Assembly: GCF_003591485.1 (NCBI RefSeq)
Contig: NZ_QZCF01000011.1
Location: 92,080-156,079 of the forward strand
Source: Paenibacillus sp. 1011MAR3C5
GTDB lineage: Bacteria; Bacillota; Bacilli; Paenibacillales; Paenibacillaceae
Length of the DNA: 64,000 nt
Direction: 5' to 3'
Part shown: positions 33,511 through 41,931 of the stretch, in pieces
Layout of the letters: every line of letters begins with the position of its first letter
Numbering within the stretch: position 1 is the first letter of the stretch
Made by a program: the position numbers and the translations under genes
The notes under the pieces: model-generated
The model's database searches: none
What the model was told of the DNA's origin: nothing
The model's input: the letters and a program-made list of their open reading frames with translations, nothing else

Positions 33511-35564
33511 AGGCAGTACGGATTGGCGATGCTTTGCTGCAGGCCGGATTAATATCGGAGAAGCAATTGCAGGAAGCGGTCGAGTATCAAACCAAAAATG
33601 GCGGGAGACTTGGTGATATTATCATCGAGTTGACAGGCATTGACCGGGAAGAAGTGCGTGCAATAACAGATAACGTACCTGTCAAAGGCCGACTAGGCGA
33701 GATGCTTGTGAATACAGGGCAAATTTCGCAGGAACAATTGGATCGCGCTCTTGCCTTCCAGCAGAAGAGCGGCGGCATATTGGGCGATATTTTGCTCTCA
33801 CTGAAATTTATTGAACCCGATCGCTTGTATAGAGCTATAGCTACACAAAACAATATGGGAAGAATCGGCCAGGAATTTACCTTTGAGAAGGATGAGAAAT
33901 TGCCTGAAGAGATGGCTCGCTCCTATAATGCAGTCATTATCAATAAAGATTTCAATCGCTACCTGATTGCTGTTGGATCGAGGCTTACTGAAGAGCAGCA
34001 GTCCGGGCTGGAACAATATTTGGGCAGTCCAATTGAACAGGTTATGGCCACAAGGGATGAGATGGAGTTTTTCTGGAAGGAAATCTATGTAAGTGAGCTT
34101 ATGCAGCAAAGCACAGAAAAGCTGATCGCCGAAAAACCGGAAGACTCTGCCCATATCACTTTTACAACAAGCCAGAAAATATTCCTGTATATTACCGCGG
34201 CTCTTTTTATAGGAGGACTGTTGTGGAATTGGCTATGGACGCTTCTTGCTATTAATATTGCCGTTCAGATCGGTTATTTGCTTATGTCCGTCTTCAAATA
34301 CGGCATATTGATTATTGGGGCTAAGGAAACATCACAGTTGAGGTTTACACCAGAGGAAATCGCGGCAATTGATGAGAGAGATCTGCCAATATACAGTATC
34401 CTTGTGCCAGTGTACAAAGAAAGCAACATTATCCCTCAGTTGATTCGCAATATCGAAAATTTGGATTATCCCAAATCGAAGCTAGATGTACGGTTGCTTA
34501 TCGAGGAAGATGATATTGAAGCCATTGAATTGTTGAAGAAAGACAAACCGCCATCTTATTTTACCGTATTGGTCGTACCGCATAGTCTGCCTAAAACAAA
34601 ACCGAAGGCATGCAATTACGGTCTTATTCGTGCGCGTGGAGAGATTGTCGTCATCTATGACGCTGAGGACCGTCCGGATCCTGATCAGTTGAAAAAGGTG
34701 TATCTGTCCTTCAAAGCAAGTCCAGATAATTGCTGCTGTATTCAAGCCAAGCTCAATTATTACAACAGCAATCAGAATTTGCTGACCCGATGGTTTACCC
34801 ATGAGTACAGCATGTGGTTCGAATTGCTGCTGCCGGGCGTGATGAAGCTGGATATTCCGCTTCCGCTTGGTGGGACTTCCAACCATTTTAAAACAGAAGT
34901 ATTGAAGAAAATAAATGCATGGGATCCTTATAATGTAACCGAAGATGCCGATCTAGGTGTGCGGCTATATAAAGAGGGATATAAAACAGCTATTGTCGAT
35001 TCCCGAACATGGGAAGAAGCGACAAGTCGCGTAGGCAACTGGATCAGACAGCGCTCGCGTTGGATTAAGGGCTATATGCAGACTTGGCTTGTTCATATGC
35101 GCAACCCGGTTCAACTTTGGCGCGATCTGGGGCCAAAAGGTTTTCTTGGATTTCAGGCAATGGTGCTTGCCACGCCGCTGCTTCCTCTATTGAATCCGAT
35201 ATTTTGGACGATGTGCTTGCTATGGTATTTGGCGAAAATAAAGTTTATTCCGATGTTTTTCCCAGGGCCCATCTATTATATTGCGGCATTTGAATTGTTT
35301 ATAGGCAACTTTATATTCGTCTATAGTCATACTGCCGGTATGTACTGGGTAACAAGAGATATGCATAACAAAGGGGAAAAAGTGTTTTCCTTTTCGCTGA
35401 TCAAGTACTCGCTATTGACGCCAATTTATTGGGTGCTAATGAGTATTGCGGCGATGAAAGCTGCTATCCAGCTTATCACGAAGCCGTTTTACTGGGAGAA
35501 GACGGCACATGGACATGCTACGACAGATACGCACAGCAGCAACGGTCCTACGGTAGATTTGTAG
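33507..35564 (+). CDS. Processive GT2 glycosyltransferase with N-terminal tandem MshEN domains
   Basis: The 685-residue protein carries two MshEN/GspE-N-type motifs: RIGDALLQAGLISEKQLQEA (about residues 5-24, continuing to LGDIIIEL) and RLGEMLVNTGQISQEQLDRA (about 62-81, continuing to LGDILLSL). This motif binds c-di-GMP in MshE. After two transmembrane helices (about 226-270) comes a GT2 catalytic domain (about 290-560) with an acidic EDRPDPD motif, TEDADLG and QRSRW (about 514), the D/D/ED/QxxRW set of membrane-embedded polysaccharide synthases. Further helices follow. The layout recalls E. coli NfrB, a c-di-GMP-activated glycosyltransferase, with domain order changed. It is the central enzyme of the operon. 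Confidence 0.88.
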   Translation: MKAVRIGDALLQAGLISEKQLQEAVEYQTKNGGRLGDIIIELTGIDREEVRAITDNVPVKGRLGEMLVNTGQISQEQLDRALAFQQKSGGILGDILLSLKFIEPDRLYRAIATQNNMGRIGQEFTFEKDEKLPEEMARSYNAVIINKDFNRYLIAVGSRLTEEQQSGLEQYLGSPIEQVMATRDEMEFFWKEIYVSELMQQSTEKLIAEKPEDSAHITFTTSQKIFLYITAALFIGGLLWNWLWTLLAINIAVQIGYLLMSVFKYGILIIGAKETSQLRFTPEEIAAIDERDLPIYSILVPVYKESNIIPQLIRNIENLDYPKSKLDVRLLIEEDDIEAIELLKKDKPPSYFTVLVVPHSLPKTKPKACNYGLIRARGEIVVIYDAEDRPDPDQLKKVYLSFKASPDNCCCIQAKLNYYNSNQNLLTRWFTHEYSMWFELLLPGVMKLDIPLPLGGTSNHFKTEVLKKINAWDPYNVTEDADLGVRLYKEGYKTAIVDSRTWEEATSRVGNWIRQRSRWIKGYMQTWLVHMRNPVQLWRDLGPKGFLGFQAMVLATPLLPLLNPIFWTMCLLWYLAKIKFIPMFFPGPIYYIAAFELFIGNFIFVYSHTAGMYWVTRDMHNKGEKVFSFSLIKYSLLTPIYWVLMSIAAMKAAIQLITKPFYWEKTAHGHATTDTHSSNGPTVDL

Positions 35565-35592
35565 CGAAATATGGGAATGGTAAGGTGAAGGT

Positions 35593-37158
35593 ATGTCAGT
35601 CGCTTGGAAGCGTTCAATATTCGCAATCTTTATTATTGTATTTCTGCTGGAGCTTGCGGTTGGTTATTATTTGACAGCTATTTACGGTTTTATGTCCGGC
35701 GATGCATCTAGCCGCGTAGCTAATGCATTTTACGTGCTATATAGCCGTGAGCCGAGTCTTGCCAATATCGGTTTCATTTGGAATCCGCTCCCCAGCCTAA
35801 TGCAGTTGCTGCTGCTGGTCTTTTATCCTATTTTTCCTGGACTTGCATCAGAAGGTGTAGCTGCGGTTATTGTATCGAGTTTGTTCGCTGCTCTAACTGC
35901 CGCAATGATTGTAAAAGCGGGTTTTCGATTCGGCATTAACAAATGGCTGACCATGGTTTTTGCCGTACTTTATGCGCTTAATCCGTATATTTTCTATTAT
36001 GGCGCAAACGGATTGACCGAAGTTATTTTTATATATTTTATCAATATAGCTGTCATTCAATTGATTCTTTGGATGAGAGAAGATGGGGCAAGACCGCTTG
36101 TTATCGCGGCTATCGCACTGGCACTGGCCTTTTGGACGAGATATGAGACCGTGTTTTTTGGAGCTGCTCTTGCATTCACTGTGTTAATTTGGATATTGCA
36201 GCAAAAAACAGAATCGTTGAAAGACCGTCTCCGTCAAGCGGAGGGAACCTGGACTCTTCTGCTTACGCCAGTCGTATTTTCCGGTTTGCTGTGGATATTT
36301 TTTAACTACACCATTATGGGCGACGGATTTTATTTTCTGACGGACAGTTATGGCAACTTGGGTCAGGCCGAGCTTCTGAAGAACGATGAACGATTCGCTT
36401 CCATGGTGAACAATCCGGGACTAACATTGCTTTTTGTGGTAAAAAGGCTTTGGTATTTCTGTATACCTTTAGTTATCATTTTTGTAATGAGATTAATAGA
36501 GCGGAGATTTTTCCGTTGGGACACGCTGATGCTATTCATCTTGGCGGTATCGATTCCTTCAATGCAGGTTATTTTATTGCTAAAAGGCGGCACGGCAGCG
36601 TGGATACGTTACTACATGTACGCCTTTCCAATCGCGGCGATCTGGATTCCTTACGAGATTAGTCTGATGAAATTTAAGAAAACAGGCGTGACATTGCTGA
36701 TTACAGGTATGATTGCCAGTGCAGGAGTTATGGGGCTGATGATGAACGACCCTACCGTGGCTTCTGATGAATATGAAGCCTTCAGACAAAATAAACTCTA
36801 TGCGGAGCAAGAAGCAGGTAAGGCGGCGACTCGATATATTAATGAGCAATTGTCTGATTCAATGATCCTTACGGATTCATTCAGTAGCTTCAGAATCATA
36901 ATGGGAAGCAAAACCCCTAGAAATTTTGTCATAACAAGTGATGATGACTTTGAAGACTCAATGAAAGCTCCTTCGGAGCATGGAATTGATTATATTTTAG
37001 TGCCTAATCCTCAAGCTGTATTGTCTTTGGATGGAGTGAATCAGCAATACCCGACTCTCTATGAGCAGGGGGCTGAATGGGCACAGTTGCAGCAGGAATT
37101 TGATGGTTACTGGAAGCTGTATAAGGTTCTGGCTGACCCGATCCTGCAAAAGGACTAA
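35593..37158 (+). CDS. GT39/PMT-like integral membrane glycosyltransferase
   Basis: The 521-residue protein has about ten predicted transmembrane helices. An acidic motif sits in the first outside loop (FMSGDASSRVANAFYVL, near residue 36), as in lipid-linked-sugar-dependent ArnT/PMT-type enzymes, and FWTRYE lies near residue 182. A soluble C-terminal part (about 390-521) follows. Such enzymes transfer sugars from polyprenyl-phosphate carriers on the outer face of the membrane. AAGGTGAAGG precedes ATG 35593. It is the last gene of the operon and probably decorates or anchors the polymer made by the GT2 synthase. Exact family assignment is by topology and motif only. Confidence 0.75.
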   Translation: MSVAWKRSIFAIFIIVFLLELAVGYYLTAIYGFMSGDASSRVANAFYVLYSREPSLANIGFIWNPLPSLMQLLLLVFYPIFPGLASEGVAAVIVSSLFAALTAAMIVKAGFRFGINKWLTMVFAVLYALNPYIFYYGANGLTEVIFIYFINIAVIQLILWMREDGARPLVIAAIALALAFWTRYETVFFGAALAFTVLIWILQQKTESLKDRLRQAEGTWTLLLTPVVFSGLLWIFFNYTIMGDGFYFLTDSYGNLGQAELLKNDERFASMVNNPGLTLLFVVKRLWYFCIPLVIIFVMRLIERRFFRWDTLMLFILAVSIPSMQVILLLKGGTAAWIRYYMYAFPIAAIWIPYEISLMKFKKTGVTLLITGMIASAGVMGLMMNDPTVASDEYEAFRQNKLYAEQEAGKAATRYINEQLSDSMILTDSFSSFRIIMGSKTPRNFVITSDDDFEDSMKAPSEHGIDYILVPNPQAVLSLDGVNQQYPTLYEQGAEWAQLQQEFDGYWKLYKVLADPILQKD

Positions 37159-37188
37159 TATTTTTAAAAATATTTAGGTACATTTGGA

Positions 37189-37234
37189 GAGGGCCCTGTA
37201 TCGGTATTCATGCTGATACAAGGTCCTTTTTTGT
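37189..37234 (+). terminator. Rho-independent terminator
   Basis: GGGCCCTGTATC and GATACAAGGTCC form a long stem with a single mismatch and G-U pairs, followed by TTTTTT. It ends the exopolysaccharide operon. Confidence 0.9.
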
Positions 37235-37277
37235 CCGACTATTTATTTAAAAGCGAAATGAAAAATAAATTAATCCG

Positions 37278-37306
37278 TTGACTTTTGAAAACGTTTTATT
37301 TATGAT
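37278..37306 (+). promoter_or_regulatory. Promoter of the acid-sugar operon with cre-like site
   Basis: TTGACT (37278-37283) and TATGAT (37301-37306) are 17 nt apart. Between them TGAAAACGTTTTAT (37286-37299) matches the cre consensus at 12 of 14 positions, so CcpA binding would occlude the promoter under carbon repression. Confidence 0.72.
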
Positions 37307-37314
37307 GGGAACTA

Positions 37315-37346
37315 ATAGATCCAACATAGATCTATTATAGATCTAT
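37315..37346 (+). promoter_or_regulatory. 11-bp-phased operator array
   Basis: ATAGATC occurs at 37315, 37326 and 37337, exactly 11 bp apart. The second and third copies are perfect 10-bp palindromes (ATAGATCTAT). The array lies just downstream of the -10 box, a repressor position. The GntR/FCD protein encoded within the operon is the likely ligand. Confidence 0.65.
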
Positions 37347-37373
37347 CCAAGAAACCCCAGGAATGGAGGTTGA

Positions 37374-38648
37374 GTGAACTTGTCACAACATCAGGTGATC
37401 GCAACTTACCTCATCGAAACTCCTTATTCCCTGGCGCATGCGGCGGAAGTTATGGCAGGCGAGCAATCAACAGGCACATTCGTAAAGGTGCCTGGCGAGA
37501 CGCCAGAATTAATAGCTCGCCATCGTGCGGCAATTATTCATATAGAGGAACTGGATGAGAGGTTAGAGCCATCCTTGCCTTACACTATGCCGCCTGCAGG
37601 GGAGAAAAATCTGATGTACCGCAGAGGGCTGGTGCAGCTAGCCTTTCCGATAGATAACTTCGGCGCTTCTCTTGCTAATTTAATGAGTACCGTAGCCGGC
37701 AACCTCTATGAGCTGCGCGAGCTGTCGGGAATTCGGCTGGTGGATATCGAGCTTCCTGGGCCATTCGCCGACAGATATCCCGGACCACGATTCGGCATAG
37801 AAGGGACACGCAGGCTGACACAGGTGAATAGCGGTCCCATAATTGGCACAATTGTCAAACCAAGCATAGGGCTTCCGCTCTCCGAATATGGTCCGCTTGT
37901 AAGAAGCCTGGCCGAGGCGGGACTGGACTTCATCAAGGATGATGAGCTTTGCGCCAATCCGCCTTACGCGCCATTCGACCAGAGGGTGAAGACGGTGATG
38001 GAGCAGATCGAGCGAGCGGCTGATCGGACCGGCAGGAAGCTGATGTACGCCTTTAATATTACTGGCGACATCGACGAGATGAAGCGGCATCACGATCTCG
38101 TCGTGAAGGAAGGCGGCACATGCGTTATGGTCGCTGTCAACAGCATGGGCCTGCCGGCCGTGGCCCACCTGAGACAATATGCTGAGGTGCCGATTCATGG
38201 GCATCGCACACAATGGGGGGCGATGACCCGTTCTCCGATGTTAGGGATGGGCTTCAAGGCTTACCAGAAGCTATGCCGGCTCGCCGGTGTGGATCATCTG
38301 CATACGAACGGGCTGAACAGCAAGTTTGCCGAAAGCAATGATGGTGTTGCACAGTCGGTCAAGGATTGTCTGAACCCATTCCTGGGCGGCTATCCGATTA
38401 TGCCGGTACTGTCCTCGGCACAGTGGGCCGGAAGTGCAGAACCGACTTATCGGGCCATTCAGTCGACCAATGTGATCCATTTGGCTGGAGGAGGCATATT
38501 GGCCCATCCGGGCGGAGCTGCTGAGGGAGTAGCAAGTATGCGGCAAGGCTGGGAGGCGGCTGCAAGCGGCATACCGATAGAGGAGTATGCCAAGACGCAT
38601 CCGGCTCTGCAACAAGCCATACAGACATTCGGGAAAGCTCGCAACTAG
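37374..38648 (+). CDS. RuBisCO-like protein (form IV-type large-chain homologue)
   Basis: The 424-residue protein is clearly of the RuBisCO large-chain superfamily: GLDFIKDDE gives the carbamate Lys188 with Asp190 and Glu191 (K201/D203/E204 in plant numbering). Glu30, Asn102, Lys162 (K175), His277/Arg278, His310 (H327), Lys317 (loop-6 K334) and the AGGG phosphate loop (371-374) are also kept. The second catalytic lysine (K177) is Ser164, which argues against CO2 fixation. Relatives acting beside DUF1537 kinases decarboxylate or cleave phosphorylated branched oxo-acid sugars (OiaX/OiaT in D-apionate catabolism). GTG 37374 has GGAGG close by; TTG 37380 is an alternative start. First gene of the operon. 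Confidence 0.88.
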   Translation: MNLSQHQVIATYLIETPYSLAHAAEVMAGEQSTGTFVKVPGETPELIARHRAAIIHIEELDERLEPSLPYTMPPAGEKNLMYRRGLVQLAFPIDNFGASLANLMSTVAGNLYELRELSGIRLVDIELPGPFADRYPGPRFGIEGTRRLTQVNSGPIIGTIVKPSIGLPLSEYGPLVRSLAEAGLDFIKDDELCANPPYAPFDQRVKTVMEQIERAADRTGRKLMYAFNITGDIDEMKRHHDLVVKEGGTCVMVAVNSMGLPAVAHLRQYAEVPIHGHRTQWGAMTRSPMLGMGFKAYQKLCRLAGVDHLHTNGLNSKFAESNDGVAQSVKDCLNPFLGGYPIMPVLSSAQWAGSAEPTYRAIQSTNVIHLAGGGILAHPGGAAEGVASMRQGWEAAASGIPIEEYAKTHPALQQAIQTFGKARN

Positions 38649-38668
38649 ACTAGACGGAGGTACAGAAC

Positions 38669-40042
38669 ATGCAGGACAATGAACTTCTACTCGCTTTCTA
38701 CGGGGATGACTTTACAGGTTCCACGGATGCCATGGAAGCGCTGTCGCAAAGCGGATACCGCACAGTATTGTTTCTTGAAGCGCCTTCGCCGGATATGTTG
38801 AAGCGATTCGAAGGCATCCGATGCGTAGGTGTCGCCGGAACAAGTCGGGCGAAGAATCCCGAGGACCTGGGTAAGGAAGTGGGGCCGATAATGGAGCGGC
38901 TAGCGCAATTGCCAGCCGGCATCATCCACTATAAAACATGCTCCACCTTCGACTCCTCACCGGATTTTGGCAGTATCGGGGAAGCGATTAGCGTTACACT
39001 CCCATATTTCAAGGACCAAGAGACAGTGCCGCTTTTGGTTGGCGCTCCCGCCCTTGGCCGCTACACGGTATTCGGACATCACTTTGCCCGATATGACGGA
39101 GAGGTGTATCGGCTGGACCGCCATCCAGTTATGTCGCGTCATCCGGTCACACCGATGGGAGAAGCGGATTTGAGGCTTCATTTGCAGAAGCAGCTGGATG
39201 CCCATATGGAACTGGTGAGCATTGTGGAGCTGGAGGGCGGCGAGAAGTCGGCGAGGACGGCTTACCGGCACAAGCTGGAGCGGAAGCCTGCTGTCATCTT
39301 GTTCGATGCGCTGGGTGATGGCACAATGAGGCTGACTGGCCAATTGATTTGGGAATCCGGCGTCGAGGGACAGCGCTTTGTTGTAGGCTCCTCCGGCGTT
39401 GAATATGCCCTGACCGCTTATTGGGAAGAAGCGGGCATCCGGAAATCCGATGATCAAACGAATTCGGTTCGTAAAGGTCTCGTTCCGGCAAGCAGAATCT
39501 TGGCTGTGTCCGGCAGCGCTTCGCCGGTTAGCCAGCGCCAAGTGGAGACCGCGATCGAGCAAGGGTTCATTGGGTTGCGTATCCCGCCGGAATGCTTGGC
39601 TGAGGACAGGGACATGCCGGAGCAGCTGCTGAAAGAAGCGATTCAGCATTTGAATGAAGGACGTAGTGTCGTGCTTTACACTGCACTTGGCCCGGAAGAC
39701 CCAGCTATCGCCGCCACGCGCAAGGCTATGGCCGACAAGGGCATTGGCGGCTCGCAAGCGGGAGAGCATATCGGCCGTCAGCTCGGCAGATGGACGAAGC
39801 ATATTATGCTGCAAGCGAACATCGGCAGAGTTGTCATTGCCGGCGGAGACACTTCCGGGTTTGTGACGAGTGAAATGGGGATCTACGGTCTGGAGATGGC
39901 ATTGCCGGTCTCCCCTGGAGCGCCGCTTTGCAAAGTCTACTCGCAGGATGAGAGAATGGACGGATTGGAGCTCGCGCTCAAAGGCGGACAGTTCGGAAGC
40001 CCGGATTACTTTATAAAGGTGCGGGATGCCGCCTCTGGTTAA
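38669..40042 (+). CDS. Four-carbon acid sugar kinase family protein (DUF1537)
   Basis: The 457-residue protein has the DUF1537 N-terminal substrate domain (YGDDFTGSTDAMEAL at residues 10-24) and the C-terminal nucleotide-binding domain (SGSASPVSQRQV, AGGDTSGFVT). Family members phosphorylate oxo-tetronates, threonate, erythronate or 3-oxo-isoapionate. CGGAGGT lies 8 nt before the ATG, 20 bases after the RuBisCO-like gene. It presumably supplies the phosphorylated substrate for the RuBisCO-like protein and/or the aldolase-type enzyme at 44903. The specific acid sugar cannot be deduced. Confidence 0.9.
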   Translation: MQDNELLLAFYGDDFTGSTDAMEALSQSGYRTVLFLEAPSPDMLKRFEGIRCVGVAGTSRAKNPEDLGKEVGPIMERLAQLPAGIIHYKTCSTFDSSPDFGSIGEAISVTLPYFKDQETVPLLVGAPALGRYTVFGHHFARYDGEVYRLDRHPVMSRHPVTPMGEADLRLHLQKQLDAHMELVSIVELEGGEKSARTAYRHKLERKPAVILFDALGDGTMRLTGQLIWESGVEGQRFVVGSSGVEYALTAYWEEAGIRKSDDQTNSVRKGLVPASRILAVSGSASPVSQRQVETAIEQGFIGLRIPPECLAEDRDMPEQLLKEAIQHLNEGRSVVLYTALGPEDPAIAATRKAMADKGIGGSQAGEHIGRQLGRWTKHIMLQANIGRVVIAGGDTSGFVTSEMGIYGLEMALPVSPGAPLCKVYSQDERMDGLELALKGGQFGSPDYFIKVRDAASG

Positions 40043-40067
40043 CGAATAGAGAAAACGTGTTGAAAGG

Positions 40068-40730
40068 ATGTTGTCTTGTACGATGGTTGGACAAAAGAAG
40101 GACTCACTTCTATTGAAGGACATTGCCTACAATCAAATCAAAGAGCATATTCTCGATGAACGCTTCGAGCCTGGGCGCTTCTTGTCCGAGCGAGAGCTGA
40201 TCGAGCTGCTGGAGATGAGCAAGACCCCGATCAAGTCGGCGCTCACAAGGCTGGAGACGGAGGGGTTCCTGACCGTATCCTCCAAGCAAGGCATCATCAT
40301 CAACGATCTGGCAATCGACCGTATTATTGATATCTACGATTTGCGCACAGCGCTGGAGACGTTCAACATTCAGAGCATTGTGGGCAGAGGACTTTCCGAG
40401 TCGCAGACATTGGAGCTAAAGGATAATCTTGAAGCGACAGAAGAAATAGTTGGACGGCTCAACGTGAAGGAATTCGCCAAGGCGGATCATGAATTTCATT
40501 TGCTCATATGCAAATTCGCAGGCAATCAGGAAATCCATAGAGTCCTGCTGAATTATCAGGATCATCTCCTTCGCATTACGCTCAGACATCTGAAGAAGGA
40601 CCCGCACCGCATGAAGGATTTCTTGCAGGATCATAAAAATATTTTTGCAGCATTGGAGAAGGGAAGCGCCGAGAGCGTGGATCGCATGAAGGAACATCTA
40701 CAAGCCTCCAAGCGGAAACTATTGTTTTAA
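40068..40730 (+). CDS. GntR family regulator, FCD (FadR-like) subgroup
   Basis: The 220-residue protein has an N-terminal winged helix (AYNQIKEHILDERFEPGRFL, LIELLEMSKTPIKSALTRLETEGF) and an all-helical FCD effector domain (about 85-215: DLRTALETFNIQSIVG, ADHEFHLLICKFAGN). FCD regulators respond to small organic acids and often use a bound metal; the ADHEFH segment supplies typical ligands. It lies inside the acid-sugar operon and probably represses it at the phased palindromes at 37315-37346. The start is uncertain: ATG 40068 abuts AAAGG, and ATG 40083 is also in frame. Confidence 0.88.
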   Translation: MLSCTMVGQKKDSLLLKDIAYNQIKEHILDERFEPGRFLSERELIELLEMSKTPIKSALTRLETEGFLTVSSKQGIIINDLAIDRIIDIYDLRTALETFNIQSIVGRGLSESQTLELKDNLEATEEIVGRLNVKEFAKADHEFHLLICKFAGNQEIHRVLLNYQDHLLRITLRHLKKDPHRMKDFLQDHKNIFAALEKGSAESVDRMKEHLQASKRKLLF

Positions 40731-40771
40731 GGAAAGAGACAGCATGAATAAGTCAGAATGGGGGAAAATAG

Positions 40772-41797
40772 ATGAAAGCCGTGTACGTGGACGATGCTTA
40801 TACCGTTGTAGTGAAAGAGGTAGACAAGCCTGAAATTCAGGATAACGAAGTATTGATTAAAGTAAGAGCCGCAGGTATTTGCGGATCGGATATTCATACC
40901 TACAAAGGCTTGCATCCCTTCCGGAAGCCTCCGGTCATTATCGGCCATGAAATCGCCGGTGAGGTCGTTGAGGTCGGACCAGGCGTTACGAAATTCAAGA
41001 CTGGCGATCGCGTTACCGTTGAACCGCAGACAGGTTGTGGACATTGCGAATACTGCCTTACTGGAAATGTGAACTATTGCTCGGATCGCGGAGCGCCGGG
41101 TATTGGAAGCTGGTATGGCGCGATGGCGGAATACTTTGCGGCGCCTGAGCAGACGGTGTTCAAGCTGCCGGATGATATGGACTATGATCGCGGCGTATTG
41201 GTAGAGCCGTTCGCCGTTGGCGTTCATGCAGTAAGAAAAGCAGGCATTCAGGTCGGAGATAAAGTCGCAGTACTAGGAGCAGGCCCAATCGGGCTATTGG
41301 CTATGGCGGCTGCCAAGGCAGCCGGCGCAACGACAACGCTGGTAACGGATGTGATGGACTACGCCTTGGAGGCCGCTTCCCATATGGGTGCCAGCCACAC
41401 GATGAATATCATGAACCGGCCGGAATGGACGGAAGAAGCCAAAGCGGCGATTGGCGGGGATTTCGATAAGGTGCTTATCGCTGCAGGCGTTCCGGGCATC
41501 ATCGATCAATCGCTTAAGCTGCTGCGCAAGGGCGGACGAATCGTGACGATTGCGATGTTCCACGGTACTCAAACCTTCGATATTCATAACCTGCAGAACC
41601 AGGAGAAGGAAATTATCGGCTGCATGACCTATACACGCGAGGATACGATCACAGCCATTGATATGATTCAGGCTGGTGCGGTCAGGGAAGAAGTCCTGAT
41701 CACGCATAGACTTACTGCTGAGCAGGCGGCGGAAGGCTTCCGTCTGGTAGATAAGAAGGAAGATTCTTCGCTGAAGGTGCTGGTATTGTTCGATTAA
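40772..41797 (+). CDS. Zinc-dependent medium-chain dehydrogenase (polyol/threonine dehydrogenase-like)
   Basis: The 341-residue protein has the catalytic zinc ligands Cys37 (GICGSD) and His59-Glu60 (GHE), and the structural zinc cysteines 89, 92, 95 and 103. The Rossmann loop is VLGAGPIGLLAMAAA. Members oxidise sugar alcohols, threonine or acid sugars with NAD(P). In this operon it most likely oxidises the imported acid sugar to its oxo form before phosphorylation by the DUF1537 kinase. GGGGGAAA precedes ATG 40772. Substrate specificity cannot be predicted. Confidence 0.9.
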   Translation: MKAVYVDDAYTVVVKEVDKPEIQDNEVLIKVRAAGICGSDIHTYKGLHPFRKPPVIIGHEIAGEVVEVGPGVTKFKTGDRVTVEPQTGCGHCEYCLTGNVNYCSDRGAPGIGSWYGAMAEYFAAPEQTVFKLPDDMDYDRGVLVEPFAVGVHAVRKAGIQVGDKVAVLGAGPIGLLAMAAAKAAGATTTLVTDVMDYALEAASHMGASHTMNIMNRPEWTEEAKAAIGGDFDKVLIAAGVPGIIDQSLKLLRKGGRIVTIAMFHGTQTFDIHNLQNQEKEIIGCMTYTREDTITAIDMIQAGAVREEVLITHRLTAEQAAEGFRLVDKKEDSSLKVLVLFD

Positions 41798-41931
41798 GCA
41801 AAGGAATCATCCATCAGCCAAGAGATGGCTCGCATTCATCCTATTGCAACAAGCCGGCCTCATGCTGTGACGCTGTGAGGCTGGACTGATCATACAACAA
41901 GATTTATTCAAACTGGGAGGTCAATGATATT

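Noticed and set aside
38957..40123. A 388-codon minus-strand ORF opposite the DUF1537 kinase gene
   Set aside because: The plus-strand frame is a recognisable kinase with both signature motifs; the antisense frame has none and no ribosome binding site.
40772..41797. Specific naming of the zinc dehydrogenase as threonine dehydrogenase
   Set aside because: Zinc and Rossmann motifs are shared by many medium-chain dehydrogenases, and the operon context suggests an acid sugar instead.
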